Positions 21,797-30,450 of a DNA stretch of 64,000 nucleotides are shown here, in pieces. A model generated the notes under the pieces. The model saw nothing but the letters and a program-made list of their open reading frames with translations. It made no database searches and was not told where the DNA came from. Source of the DNA: UBA11524 sp963617205 (lineage in GTDB: Bacteria; Bacillota; Clostridia; Christensenellales; Aristaeellaceae); assembly GCA_963617205.1 (NCBI GenBank), contig CAVEOA010000005.1:1-64000 (forward strand), written 5' to 3'. The position numbers and the translations under genes were made by a program. The stretch's first letter is position 1. Each line of letters begins with the position of its first letter.

Positions 21797-22747
21797 TTAT
21801 GCTTCTGCTAAATCCTCGCCGATGATTTTGACCTCCGGCTCAAGGCGGACGCCCTTTTGCCGGAGCACCACGCGCTGAACGTGCGCCACGAGTGATAGAA
21901 AGTCCTCTGGCGTACCGCCGCAGTTGACGAGGAAGCCGGCGTGCTTTTCACTGACCTGCGCGCCGCCGATTCTTGCACCCTTCAAGCCGCATTCGTCGAT
22001 CAGCTGTGCCGCGAACGCGCCCTCGGGACGCTTGAACGTGCTGCCAGCACTGAACATGGTCAGCGGCTGTTTTTCTGCGCGGCGGCGGTTGAACTCCACC
22101 ATTTCCGCCAGCAGTTCTTCACGCTTGCCCTGCGGCAGCTGAACGGTCACGTGCGTCACAATCTTGTCTTCCTTCATCAGCCGCGAGAAGCGGTAGCCGA
22201 ACTGCATGTCATGCCGGCTATAGCGGAACGGCTCGCCAGCCATGTTGTACCCCTCGACAAGCGTCACCGCCTGACTCATTTCGCCGCCGTACGCGCCTGC
22301 ATTCATGTATACGCCGCCGCCGACCGTCCCCGGAATGCCGCTTGCGAACGTCAGCCCGGCCAGACCGTTGTCTGCCGCCGCCATCGACAGGCTCGACAGC
22401 ATCATGCCCGCCTGCGCACGAATCCGGTCGCCGCTGGTTTCCATCGCGTGCATATTGCGGCAAATGCGAATGACAAGCCCCCGAATGCCGCCGCTGCGAA
22501 CGAGCAAATTGCTGCCGTTGCCGATGACGGTCACGGGGACATCCAGCGAACGGGCTGTTTCAATCAGCAGCGGAATCTGCTCCGGATGCTCAGGGTTCGC
22601 CAGCAAATCAGCCGCGCCACCCAGGTGAAGCGTTGTATATTTTGCCATATCCGCATGCTTTTCCAGACGAATTGCAGCATCCGCCTTCAGCACACGGCTG
22701 GTTAATTCTTCGAGGGCAAGCTGACTTGCCCGTATTGTGTCGCTCAT
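21797..22747 (-). CDS. murB: UDP-N-acetylenolpyruvoylglucosamine reductase
   Basis: Three hundred and sixteen residues from ATG 22747 (site GGGAGGAATC) to TAA 21799-21797. It reduces UDP-GlcNAc-enolpyruvate to UDP-MurNAc with FAD and NADPH in peptidoglycan synthesis. The FAD domain shows YTTLHLGGAADLLANPEHPE, VIGNGSNLLV and the GLTFASGIPGTVGGGVYMNAGAY region split over two strands. The C-terminal domain has the substrate-binding AGSTFKRPEGAFAAQLI with its catalytic Ser. It is a type II enzyme in length. First gene of the rapZ-whiA operon. Confidence 0.97.
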   Translation of the reverse strand: MSDTIRASQLALEELTSRVLKADAAIRLEKHADMAKYTTLHLGGAADLLANPEHPEQIPLLIETARSLDVPVTVIGNGSNLLVRSGGIRGLVIRICRNMHAMETSGDRIRAQAGMMLSSLSMAAADNGLAGLTFASGIPGTVGGGVYMNAGAYGGEMSQAVTLVEGYNMAGEPFRYSRHDMQFGYRFSRLMKEDKIVTHVTVQLPQGKREELLAEMVEFNRRRAEKQPLTMFSAGSTFKRPEGAFAAQLIDECGLKGARIGGAQVSEKHAGFLVNCGGTPEDFLSLVAHVQRVVLRQKGVRLEPEVKIIGEDLAEA

Positions 22748-22951
22748 TGAGATTCCTCCCAATGCTATTGTACACGAAAAGCGGCAGATTCACAAGATGC
22801 AAAATGGAATAAAACAGCGAATGTACCGAACGTTTTGTCGGTTATTGAGGAAATGATCTCAAAATCAAGCGCAAGTCTATTTTCTTTTTGCAAGGATTAT
22901 GATATGATAGAAGCAGAAGATGTTACAGAACGACCAAAGAAAGGAAAAACC

Positions 22952-24052
22952 ATGAATACGACCAATCTGCATGCGCTTATTGACCGTTACGAGGAGAATT
23001 ATGCGATGATCAACGGTCCTGAGCATTACGAATGCTTTAAGTGGAAGGCAGTACGCTGCTTTCAGGATGTCTGGTTTTCGGAGGAAGTGCAGCAGCTGCC
23101 GTTTTCCGAGAGGTTCGCAAGGGCGATGAAGGGAAGCTCCATCCTGATCAACAACAGCCGGATTTCGCCCGTCACGGGTATCGTGAAAATGGCAGAGAAG
23201 CGGCCGCAGGAGGTCGAATCACTGTTTACGGACGTGCTGTTCGCGCCGTATGCATCCGTTGCGGAGCTGCAGATGCACATGGATACGTTTGTCGAGCGCA
23301 TTGAGGCGCTGCGCTTTGAATTGTTCCCGCGTTACTTCCGCTATCAGCAGGAGCGACACGCCGCATCGTGCTATCTGGCACTCTTCGCGCCGGAAACGCA
23401 TTTCATTTACCGATTCAGCGATGCGGAGGAATTTGCCCTGCGCATTGAGTACGGCAAGAATCTCGGCAGCGGCGGTTCCTTCAGCCTGCCAAACTATTAT
23501 GACATGGCGGAAACGGTTGTCGAAGCGCTGCGTGAGCATCCAACACTGCTGGAAAAGTATGACAAGCTATTCAAGGATAAGGAGAAGTTCTACTACGACA
23601 AGAGCCTTCATCTGATGGCGTTCGACCTGATGTATTGTTGCCGGTGTTACAACTTCTACAAGGGTATGCACTATGCAGCGAAAAGGGAATCAATCAGGAC
23701 GTACACCACGCAGCAGAAGCTGGCGAAGGCGGAGCAGGAACGTCAGGCAAAAATCGAAGCGCTCGAGGAAGAAATCCATGCGCTGGATGCCGCAATGGAC
23801 GAGTATCGGGAGATTTCGCTGCTTGGCGTGGAGGTCACACAGCCGCTTTATGGCATCGGCAAGGTGATTGAGCAGGAAGGCAACGTGGTGGAGGTGCAGT
23901 TTAAGGAAAAAGTGGTTCCCTACAAAATCAGCAGCGAATACAAGGCACGCCCGATTTTTGAGGATGATGAGATGCTTGTGGCGGCATTCACCGAATACGG
24001 CAGGCTGATTGACAAGAAAAAGGAGCTCATCAAGAAGCGCAAAAGGCTGTAA
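22952..24052 (+). CDS. Large soluble protein of unknown function
   Basis: Three hundred and sixty-six residues from ATG 22952 (site AAAGAAAGG) to TAA 24050-24052. No enzyme motif is recognised. Residues 1-250 are mixed helix with aromatic and charged segments (HYECFKWKAVRCFQDVWFSE, FRYQQERHAASCYLALF). Residues 255-300 form a coiled coil (QQKLAKAEQERQAKIEALEE), and the next part is beta-rich with GVEVTQPLYGIGKVIEQEGN, a pattern like the small barrels that follow helicase or KOW-type domains. The C-terminus is basic. It stands alone between divergent murB and convergent hisIE. Possibly a nucleic-acid-binding protein, but that is a guess. Confidence 0.72.
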   Translation: MNTTNLHALIDRYEENYAMINGPEHYECFKWKAVRCFQDVWFSEEVQQLPFSERFARAMKGSSILINNSRISPVTGIVKMAEKRPQEVESLFTDVLFAPYASVAELQMHMDTFVERIEALRFELFPRYFRYQQERHAASCYLALFAPETHFIYRFSDAEEFALRIEYGKNLGSGGSFSLPNYYDMAETVVEALREHPTLLEKYDKLFKDKEKFYYDKSLHLMAFDLMYCCRCYNFYKGMHYAAKRESIRTYTTQQKLAKAEQERQAKIEALEEEIHALDAAMDEYREISLLGVEVTQPLYGIGKVIEQEGNVVEVQFKEKVVPYKISSEYKARPIFEDDEMLVAAFTEYGRLIDKKKELIKKRKRL

Positions 24053-24092
24053 TGGCAATCTATCGCACGAATGACTCGTTGGTGCGCTGCCT

Positions 24093-24121
24093 CTGCAAGG
24101 GAGCTTCTCCCTTGCTTTTTT
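24093..24121 (+). terminator. Rho-independent terminator
   Basis: GCAAGGGAG, loop CTT, CTCCCTTGC then six T: a perfect 9-bp stem after the unknown gene. It lies against the end of hisIE and may also affect that convergent unit. Confidence 0.9.
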
Positions 24122-24740
24122 ATTGGCGGCGGGCGAGCTCTGCCCAGACGTCATTGAGCGTTACGCCCTGCTGATACATCAGCACCATCAGGTGATACAG
24201 CAGGTCGGCTGCTTCATACGTCACTTCCTCTTTGCTGCCCTTCATGGCGGCGATAATCGTTTCGCTGGCTTCCTCGCCGAGCTTCTTGCAAATCTTCTCA
24301 ACGCCCTTGCCGAGCAGATAATTCGTGTAGCTGCCTTCGACAGGATGCGCATCGCGGTCGGCGATGGTGGCGTAATCCTGCGCAAGGACATCGGCGGTTG
24401 CGGGCGCGTCCTCATCGACATACACATCGTTGAAGAAGCAGCTCTTTGCACCCGTGTGGCACGCTGCGCCGGTTTGCCTGACGGTCAGCAGAAGCGTATC
24501 GCCGTCGCAGTCGTAGCGCATCGCGACAAGCCGCTGCGTGTGCCCGGACGTTTCACCCTTCCTCCACAACTGCTGGCGGCTGCGGCTGAAATAGGTTGCG
24601 TAGCCGGTTTCGAGCGTCTTCTCGATGGATTCGCGGTTCATGTAGGCAAGCATCAGCACCTGATTCGTCTCCGCATCCTGCGCGATGGCGGGAATCAGAC
24701 CGTTTGTATCGAATTTAAGCTGACTGAAATCCATGATCAT
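24120..24740 (-). CDS. hisIE: Phosphoribosyl-AMP cyclohydrolase / phosphoribosyl-ATP pyrophosphatase
   Basis: Two hundred and six residues, ATG 24740 or 24734 to TAA 24122-24120. It catalyses the second and third steps of histidine synthesis. The HisI part (residues 1-115) shows NQVLMLAYMNRESIEKTLET, YFSRSRQQLWRKGETSGH and the zinc-site Cys residues in RYDCDGDTLLL and AACHTGAKSCFF. The HisE part (from about 118) shows SYTNYLLGKGVEKICKKLGE followed by EASETIIAA. Last gene of the his operon; it overlaps the hisA stop by 4 bp. Confidence 0.97.
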   Translation of the reverse strand: MIMDFSQLKFDTNGLIPAIAQDAETNQVLMLAYMNRESIEKTLETGYATYFSRSRQQLWRKGETSGHTQRLVAMRYDCDGDTLLLTVRQTGAACHTGAKSCFFNDVYVDEDAPATADVLAQDYATIADRDAHPVEGSYTNYLLGKGVEKICKKLGEEASETIIAAMKGSKEEVTYEAADLLYHLMVLMYQQGVTLNDVWAELARRQ

Positions 24741-25453
24741 TCTCCTTTAACTGCCTGAATAGCGTCCTGCACGGTAACGGCGCCCTCATACATGGCACGC
24801 CCGAGAATCGCGCCTGCACAGCCGATGCTGCGGAGCGCAAGCAGGTCCTCGATGCTGCTGACGCCGCCCGAACCGATGATGCTGAGACCGGTTTCGTTAA
24901 TGAGCCGGCGTGTCGCATCGATGTTTGGTCCCTGCATCATGCCGTCACGGCTGATGTCGGTGTAAATGATGGTGTCGATACCAACGTCGCGCAGGCGTTT
25001 AGCGGTGTCAACCGCTGTCAGCGAGGACGTTTCGACCCAGCCGCGCGTGGCGACAAGACCGTCCTTTGCGTCCAGCCCAACGGCGATTCTGCCCGGAAAT
25101 TCACGGCATGCCTCTGCCACAAGCTCCGGCTTTTCGATGGCTGCTGTGCCGATGATGCACCGCGTGACGCCTGCCTCGATGCGCAGGGCGATGTCCTGCA
25201 TCGTGCGCAGACCGCCGCCAAGCTCGACCTGTCCGCCGAAGGCGGCGATGACCTCGCGGATGAGCGGCAGATGCGCAGTTTTGCCCTCGAAGGCGGCTGT
25301 CAGGTCAACAAGGTGCAGCCATTCGGCACCCTGCGCACGCCATTGCGCGGCAAGCGTCACAGGATGGCCGAAGACGGTTGCATCATTCCGTCGCCCCTGA
25401 CGCAGCCGGACAGCACGCCCGTCCAGCATGTCGATGGCGGGATAAATCAGCAT
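24737..25453 (-). CDS. hisA: ProFAR isomerase
   Basis: Two hundred and thirty-eight residues from ATG 25453 (site AGGAGGAACTG) to TAA 24739-24737. A TIM barrel that isomerises ProFAR to PRFAR, step four of histidine synthesis. Catalytic Asp8 is in YPAIDMLDGRAVRL and the second Asp in YTDISRDGMMQGPN; phosphate-binding loops are VELGGGLRT and IIGSGGVSS. Normally hisH and hisF stand beside it; here it is followed directly by hisIE. Confidence 0.97.
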   Translation of the reverse strand: MLIYPAIDMLDGRAVRLRQGRRNDATVFGHPVTLAAQWRAQGAEWLHLVDLTAAFEGKTAHLPLIREVIAAFGGQVELGGGLRTMQDIALRIEAGVTRCIIGTAAIEKPELVAEACREFPGRIAVGLDAKDGLVATRGWVETSSLTAVDTAKRLRDVGIDTIIYTDISRDGMMQGPNIDATRRLINETGLSIIGSGGVSSIEDLLALRSIGCAGAILGRAMYEGAVTVQDAIQAVKGE

Positions 25454-25465
25454 GACAGTTCCTCC

Positions 25466-26059
25466 TTAGTCGAGCGTGCCCTTGGTGGACAGCACGCCCT
25501 GAATGCGATTGTCGATGGCGGCGGCATCCCGAAGCGCAAGCCCGAACGCTTTGAACAGCGCTTCCATTTTGTGATGGTCGTTCCTGCCGTAAAGCACCTT
25601 TAGGTGGAGCGTCAGACCGGCATTCACGGCAACGGCGCGGAAAAACTCCTCCGCAAGCTGCGTATCAAGCTGACCGCACATCGGCGCTGAAAATTCCGCG
25701 TCAAAGACGAGATACGGTCTGCCGGAAATGTCCAGCGCACAGAAGGCGAGCGATTCATCCATGGGCATGTATGCGCTGCCTGTCCGGCGGATGCCGATCC
25801 GGTCGCCGAGCGCATCGCGGATGGCTCGTCCGAGGCAGATGCCGATGTCCTCGACCGTGTGGTGCGCGTCTACGTCCAAATCGCCCCGACAGCGAAGAGA
25901 TAAGTCAACCTGCGCGAACCGGCAGAAAGCATCGAGCATATGGTTGAAGAAGCCGATGCCGCTGGACAGGGCTGTTTTTCCGCTGCCGTCCAGCGAGAAG
26001 GTCAGATCAATGTCCGTTTCGCGCGTTGCCCGCGTGATGTGTGCTTTGCGCATGGTCAT
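25466..26059 (-). CDS. hisB: Imidazoleglycerol-phosphate dehydratase
   Basis: One hundred and ninety-seven residues from ATG 26059 to TAA 25468-25466. It dehydrates IGP to imidazole-acetol phosphate, using two Mn ions held by two HHxxE-type motifs: DAHHTVEDIGICLGRAI near residue 65 and GRNDHHKMEALFKAFG near 165. The N-terminal AHITRATRETDIDLTFSLDG is typical. It lacks the phosphatase domain of the E. coli type. It overlaps the hisD stop by 4 bp and leads hisA by 12 bp. Confidence 0.97.
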   Translation of the reverse strand: MTMRKAHITRATRETDIDLTFSLDGSGKTALSSGIGFFNHMLDAFCRFAQVDLSLRCRGDLDVDAHHTVEDIGICLGRAIRDALGDRIGIRRTGSAYMPMDESLAFCALDISGRPYLVFDAEFSAPMCGQLDTQLAEEFFRAVAVNAGLTLHLKVLYGRNDHHKMEALFKAFGLALRDAAAIDNRIQGVLSTKGTLD

Positions 26060-27369
26060 TCCTCCTGACGTGCGCCGATTTCCCTGCCGAAGCGGATGGC
26101 AACGGCGTTCGCATGGGCATCGAGCCCTTCCTGATGCGCCAAAAGCATGACCTGCGAGGACACGCGCTCCAGCTCCTCACGCGAGCAGCAAATCAGGCTG
26201 GATTTCTTCACGAAATCATCGACGGACAGCGGAGAGAAGAAGCGTGCCGTTCCGCTTGTCGGCAGGACGTGGTTCGGTCCTGCGAGATAATCGCCGAGCG
26301 GTTCGGGCGAGTAGTGTCCGAGGAAGATGGCGCCTGCGTTTTCAATCAGCGGCAGCAGGGCATACGGGTCGGCAACGGACAGCTCCATATGCTCCGGCGC
26401 GATTTGGTTGGCGATGTCCGCGCAGTCGCGCAGGGTCGGCGCAACGACGATGGTGCCGTAGCCCGTCAGGCTCTTGTCGATGACCTCGCGCCGCGGAAGG
26501 AGAGCTGTCTGCCGCGCCAGTTCATTCTGCACGGCGGATGCGAGAAGGGCGCTGTTTGTGACGAGAATGGCGGCGGCAAGCGGGTCGTGCTCCGCCTGCG
26601 AAAGAAGGTCGGCTGCGACATAGCGCGGGTCGGCACTGTCGTCCGCAATGACAAGCACCTCGCTGGGACCTGCGACCATGTCAATGCCGACATAGCCGAA
26701 CACCTCGCGCTTGGCGTTGGCAACGTAGATGTTGCCGGGACCGGTGATTTTGTCCACACGCGGGATGCTCTCCGTGCCGAAGGCAAGCGCGGCAATCGCC
26801 TGTGCGCCGCCGACCTTGTAAATCCGATCGACGCCGGCGAGGTCAGCGGCAACGAGGGTAAGCGGATAGCTGACGCTGCCGTCAGGCGAGGGCGGCGTGA
26901 CCATGATGATTTCCCTGATGCCGGCAACCTTCGCAGGCAGGACGTTCATCAGCACGGAAGAAGGATATGCCGCCGTGCCGCCGGGAACATACACACCGAC
27001 GCGACGCAGCGGCGTGATTTTCTGCCCGAGGGAAATGGCGCTGTCAAAGTTCAGCCATGTGTTCTGCTTCTGGCGCTCGTGGAAGGCGGTGATGCGGCGT
27101 GCAGCCTCGCGCATGGCATCGAGCCATTCCGGAGACGCCGCCTCATATGCACGGTCGATTTCCGCACGGGTGACGAGCACGTTCTTTGCCGACATCTGCG
27201 CATGGTCGAAGCGGAGCGTGTAGTCAAACAACGCCTTGTCGCCCTCCTCACGCACGCGTGATACGATTTCGCGGACGCGGCGCGACACATCCTCATTTTG
27301 CAGCTGAGAGCGGTTCATCACGCGCTGCCTGAGCGCGGCAGTGTCGGAAAATTGCAAAATCGGAATCAT
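26056..27369 (-). CDS. hisD: Histidinol dehydrogenase
   Basis: Four hundred and thirty-seven residues from ATG 27369, overlapping the hisG stop (ATGA), to TGA 26058-26056. It oxidises histidinol to histidine with NAD, using a zinc ion. Conserved segments are VYVPGGTAAYPSSVLMN, KVGGAQAIAALAFGT, KITGPGNIYVANAKREVFG, DMVAGPSEVLVIADDSADP, LSQAEHDPLAAAILVT and APEHMELSV, with the C-terminal YLAGPNHVLPTSGTARFFSP. A longer in-frame start upstream lies inside hisG and is unlikely. Confidence 0.98.
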   Translation of the reverse strand: MIPILQFSDTAALRQRVMNRSQLQNEDVSRRVREIVSRVREEGDKALFDYTLRFDHAQMSAKNVLVTRAEIDRAYEAASPEWLDAMREAARRITAFHERQKQNTWLNFDSAISLGQKITPLRRVGVYVPGGTAAYPSSVLMNVLPAKVAGIREIIMVTPPSPDGSVSYPLTLVAADLAGVDRIYKVGGAQAIAALAFGTESIPRVDKITGPGNIYVANAKREVFGYVGIDMVAGPSEVLVIADDSADPRYVAADLLSQAEHDPLAAAILVTNSALLASAVQNELARQTALLPRREVIDKSLTGYGTIVVAPTLRDCADIANQIAPEHMELSVADPYALLPLIENAGAIFLGHYSPEPLGDYLAGPNHVLPTSGTARFFSPLSVDDFVKKSSLICCSREELERVSSQVMLLAHQEGLDAHANAVAIRFGREIGARQEE

Positions 27370-28025
27370 GCTTGTCCCTCCTGCGTGGCGGTGAGGAGCG
27401 ACGACAGTCCACTGATAATTTCGCGGATGCGCTCCCGTTTTGTTTTCATGGCAACGCGGTTGACGACGAGCCGCGCCGATATGCCGCAAATCTCCTCAAT
27501 CACGGTCAGACCGTTGGCGCGCAGCGTCGAGCCGCTTTCGACAATATCGAGGATGACATCGGACAGTCCGATGATGGGACCGAGCTCCACCGAGCCGTGC
27601 AGCTCGATGATTTCAATCGGCTGTCCCTTGCTTTCGTAGTAGCTTCGGGCGATGTTGGGGTATTTCGTAGCGACACGGAAGGTAGCGCGGTTGATGCTGG
27701 CGGATTGATGCGCCGGGCAGCCTGCCACGCAGAGCCGGCATTTGCCAAAGCCTAAATCGAGCACCTCATACAGCTCGCGTCCGGCCTCGAGCAGCGTGTC
27801 CTTGCCGACAACGCCGAGGTCAGCCACACCGTGGTCGACATAGGTCGGCACATCAGACGGCTTGACGAGGATAAAGCGGACGTTCTGCCTTCTATCCCAC
27901 AGGACGAGCTGCCGTCCGGGATCGCGTGGTTCCGTGCAGTCGATGCCGAGCTGTTCGAGCAGCTCAAACGCCTGCTCCGCCAGACGACCCTTTGCCAGCG
28001 CGAAGGTAATGACAGGCTGAGGCAT
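27366..28025 (-). CDS. hisG: ATP phosphoribosyltransferase, short form
   Basis: Two hundred and nineteen residues from ATG 28025 to TGA 27368-27366. It joins ATP and PRPP in the first committed step of histidine synthesis. It is the short form, without the C-terminal regulatory domain, and so depends on HisZ encoded just upstream. Visible motifs are FALAKGRLAEQAFELLEQLG, DVPTYVDHGVADLGVVGKDT and the PRPP loop VILDIVESGSTLRANGL. Start and stop overlap both neighbours, so it is tightly coupled with hisZ and hisD. Confidence 0.97.
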   Translation of the reverse strand: MPQPVITFALAKGRLAEQAFELLEQLGIDCTEPRDPGRQLVLWDRRQNVRFILVKPSDVPTYVDHGVADLGVVGKDTLLEAGRELYEVLDLGFGKCRLCVAGCPAHQSASINRATFRVATKYPNIARSYYESKGQPIEIIELHGSVELGPIIGLSDVILDIVESGSTLRANGLTVIEEICGISARLVVNRVAMKTKRERIREIISGLSSLLTATQEGQA

Positions 28026-29233
28026 CAGAACACCGCCTTTCCGTATTGCTCAAGGAAGCTGCCGTTCAGGTACACGGCGGACAATGCTTCGCCGTCATCG
28101 ACGCGCCTGCGGAGCGCCTCGGCATCCAGCCCATACAGCAGCGCAACCGACACGCCCTTCTCACGCTGACGACGCGCGTAGGAGACTGCCTGATGCAGAC
28201 AGCCGGAGGCAAACGACACGATGACATCCGGCTTCGGCGGCGCGAACGACACACCCTGACGCTCCAGCGCCATCATTGTCAGCTTGAGGGACAGAGCAAA
28301 GCCGGTTGCAGGGAGCGGACGCCCGAACTGCGCCGGAAGCCCGTCATATCGTCCGCCGGAGAGCAGCGGCTGACCCAGATCGCCGACAAGCCCGTGGAAC
28401 ACCATGCCGGAGTAATAATTCACCTGCTGTGCCAGCCCGAGGTCGATGCTCACACAGTCCGCGCATCCATCATCTGCCAGAATTGTGATGATCTGCCGGA
28501 GCCGTGCGATGGCGTTCAGGCACAGCGGGCTTTGCGTCAGCTGCTCTGCCTCATCGAGCACGCTGAAGTCGCCGAAGAGCTGCGGCAAACGCATCAGCCG
28601 CTCGGACACGTCGCGCTCAAGGCTGAGCGTGTCGAGATAGAGCTGCATGTCCAGCGCGTTCTTGTGCGCCATGAGCTCACGGACAGCGGCGCACTGCTCC
28701 GGCGTCAGACCGGCCTCCTGCAGGAAACCGTTGACAAATTGCACCTCGCCCAGCTCAATCAGGAAATCGTGCAGTCCGGCGGAACGCAGCGCTTCAATGG
28801 CGAGCGCGATGACCTCCGCGTCCGACTGCGCGCTTCCTTCGCCCATCAGCTCAACGCCTGCCTGCGTGTCCTCGCAGAGCAGCGAGAGCGTTTCGGAGTG
28901 AAACTTCGCCGCGCTTTGCACATAGCACAGCCGGAGCGGCAGCGGCGCATTTTCCAGCCTGCCGGAAGCAAGCCGGACAGCAGGAATCGTTGAATCCGGA
29001 CGAATCGCGAGGATGTGCGACTGCGGGTCAAACGTTTTCCAGACCTGCTCGGGACGATAGCCGAACGTGGCGTCATCGAGCGTGTCATAATATTCCAGCA
29101 GCGGCGTCTCGATTTCCTGATATCCGTTCAGGGTGAACAGCCGCCGCAGCTTGCCCTCTAAGACGCGCTTGCCCGCGCATTCGCCGGGGAGCGTGTCCTG
29201 CATGCCGTGGGGAATTTGCAGTCTGCGACGCAT
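28025..29233 (-). CDS. hisZ: ATP phosphoribosyltransferase regulatory subunit
   Basis: Four hundred and two residues from ATG 29233 (site GGAGGCGG) to TGA 28027-28025. It is a class II aminoacyl-tRNA synthetase-like protein that pairs with short HisG and confers histidine feedback. Motif 2-like SHILAIRPDSTIPAVRLASG and motif 3-like LLSGGRYDGLPAQFG are present; the start IPHGMQDTLPGECAGKRVLE is typical. The C-terminal part (VIVSFASGCLHQAVSYARRQ) is the anticodon-binding-like domain. First gene of the his operon. Confidence 0.96.
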   Translation of the reverse strand: MRRRLQIPHGMQDTLPGECAGKRVLEGKLRRLFTLNGYQEIETPLLEYYDTLDDATFGYRPEQVWKTFDPQSHILAIRPDSTIPAVRLASGRLENAPLPLRLCYVQSAAKFHSETLSLLCEDTQAGVELMGEGSAQSDAEVIALAIEALRSAGLHDFLIELGEVQFVNGFLQEAGLTPEQCAAVRELMAHKNALDMQLYLDTLSLERDVSERLMRLPQLFGDFSVLDEAEQLTQSPLCLNAIARLRQIITILADDGCADCVSIDLGLAQQVNYYSGMVFHGLVGDLGQPLLSGGRYDGLPAQFGRPLPATGFALSLKLTMMALERQGVSFAPPKPDVIVSFASGCLHQAVSYARRQREKGVSVALLYGLDAEALRRRVDDGEALSAVYLNGSFLEQYGKAVF

Positions 29234-29288
29234 CGTTGAGCCGCCTCCTGTTTCACTGATTTAATGCGATAAAGCACTAACGTAATAA

Positions 29289-29316
29289 ATTATAACAGAA
29301 CTGCGAGATTTGTCAA
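29289..29316 (-). promoter_or_regulatory. Promoter of the his operon
   Basis: On the - strand TTGACA (29316-29311), 16-bp spacer and TATAAT (29294-29289), about 55 bp before hisZ. The leader is too short for a T-box. Confidence 0.85.
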
Positions 29317-29337
29317 GGGGTTTCATCAAAATCAAAA

Positions 29338-29415
29338 AGTTAGAGAAAACTAACCCAAAATGCTTGACAATCGTCCAAATGTTTTGTACAATGACATTGT
29401 TAGCTGCGACTAACA
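29338..29415 (+). promoter_or_regulatory. Promoter flanked by two GTTAG-N6-CTAAC operators
   Basis: TTGACA (29364-29369), 17-bp spacer and TACAAT (29387-29392) drive the DUF3793-flavodoxin pair. GTTAG-N6-CTAAC occurs upstream (29338-29353) and again just downstream of the -10 (29400-29415), where it extends to TTGTTAG-N6-CTAACAA. The two copies bracket the promoter, the layout of a dimeric repressor. TTAG/CTAA half-sites are typical of iron- or manganese-sensing DtxR-family regulators; that assignment is inference. Confidence 0.75.
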
Positions 29416-29437
29416 ATGCTGCATCCGGAGGAGCAAT

Positions 29438-29989
29438 ATGCTGGAAAGAGCGCTGATTGACCACGGTTCGCCTACGCTTGCCAATCTGAAGGTCGGCAGC
29501 CTGTTTACGGCATCGTGCGCCGACCGAAGCGGCTTTCAGGAAGAGTTCTGCCGGGTGGCGCAGGTGCTCGCTTCGCGCGGCGTATCGATGACGGTGCTGC
29601 GGTGTCGGCAGGAGCATGCGCTGGTGTACGTGTACCGTGCCGAGACGCTTCAGCAGCTGCTGAAGCAGCCGGACGTCGCGCAATTCCTGCATTCGCTGGG
29701 CTATCAGGAGCTGTCCATCGATGCGCTGCTGTCTTTTCTGCGGACGCGGCTGGCGGAATCGCCCTGCTTTCCGCATGAAATCGGCGTGTTTCTTGGCTAT
29801 CCGCTCAGCGATGTGATTGCCTTCATGCACGATGGCGGTCGCGGATGCCTCTGCACCGGCTGCTGGAAGGTGTACACGAACGAGTGCGAGGCGCTGCGCA
29901 TCTTTGAACGATACAGGGCATGCCGGAATGCGTATCAGGCGTTGTTCCGCGCAGGATGGCCGCTGGAAAGGCTGACTGTCCGCGCGTAA
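29438..29989 (+). CDS. DUF3793 family protein
   Basis: One hundred and eighty-three residues from ATG 29438 (site CCGGAGGAG) to TAA 29987-29989. It has the DUF3793 layout: an N-terminal ALIDHGSPTLANLKVGSL, a middle CRQEHALVYVYRAETLQQLL, HEIGVFLGYPLSDVIAFM and a Cys-rich CLCTGCWKVYTNECEA. The family is found in anaerobic Bacillota, often beside flavodoxin genes as here, and is thought to respond to iron supply; its biochemical role is not known. The flavodoxin gene follows by 29 bp under the same promoter. Confidence 0.9.
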   Translation: MLERALIDHGSPTLANLKVGSLFTASCADRSGFQEEFCRVAQVLASRGVSMTVLRCRQEHALVYVYRAETLQQLLKQPDVAQFLHSLGYQELSIDALLSFLRTRLAESPCFPHEIGVFLGYPLSDVIAFMHDGGRGCLCTGCWKVYTNECEALRIFERYRACRNAYQALFRAGWPLERLTVRA

Positions 29990-30018
29990 TAATACGATAA
30001 AGAAAGGAATGAATTATC

Positions 30019-30417
30019 ATGAGCAAGGTTGCAGTGGTTTATTGGTCGGGTACGGGCAACACGCAGACCATGGCGGAAGCCATGGCGAAGCAGACGGACG
30101 CTGACCTGTATACGGCAGGGGAGTTCTCGGCGGACAAGGCGGCGGCATACGATGCGCTGGCGTTCGGCTGCAGCGCAATGGGCGCGGAGCAGCTGGAGGA
30201 GGATGAATTCGAGCCGATGTGGAAGGCTGTTGCCCCGACGCTTGGCAGCAAGAGGATTGTGCTGTTCGGCAGCTACGGCTGGGGCGGCGGCGAATGGATG
30301 GACACGTGGAAGCGTGAGAACAGCAATCTGAACATCGTCGATACGGTGATTTGTCAGGATGCGCCGGATGATGAGGCGATTGCTGCCTGCCGTGCGGCAG
30401 CGGACAAGCTGAAGTAA
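30019..30417 (+). CDS. Flavodoxin
   Basis: One hundred and thirty-two residues from ATG 30019 (site AAAGGAATG) to TAA 30415-30417. It carries electrons at low potential with bound FMN and can replace ferredoxin when iron is short. The phosphate loop is SGTGNTQTMAEAMA at residues 10-23, and isoalloxazine loops are GCSAMGAEQLEEDEFEPM and GSYGWGGGEWMDTW. Small short-chain type. Co-transcribed with the DUF3793 gene behind the paired operators. Confidence 0.95.
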   Translation: MSKVAVVYWSGTGNTQTMAEAMAKQTDADLYTAGEFSADKAAAYDALAFGCSAMGAEQLEEDEFEPMWKAVAPTLGSKRIVLFGSYGWGGGEWMDTWKRENSNLNIVDTVICQDAPDDEAIAACRAAADKLK

Positions 30418-30450
30418 GCAATTACGCCTGTTTGTGTGCTGATCATCTCC

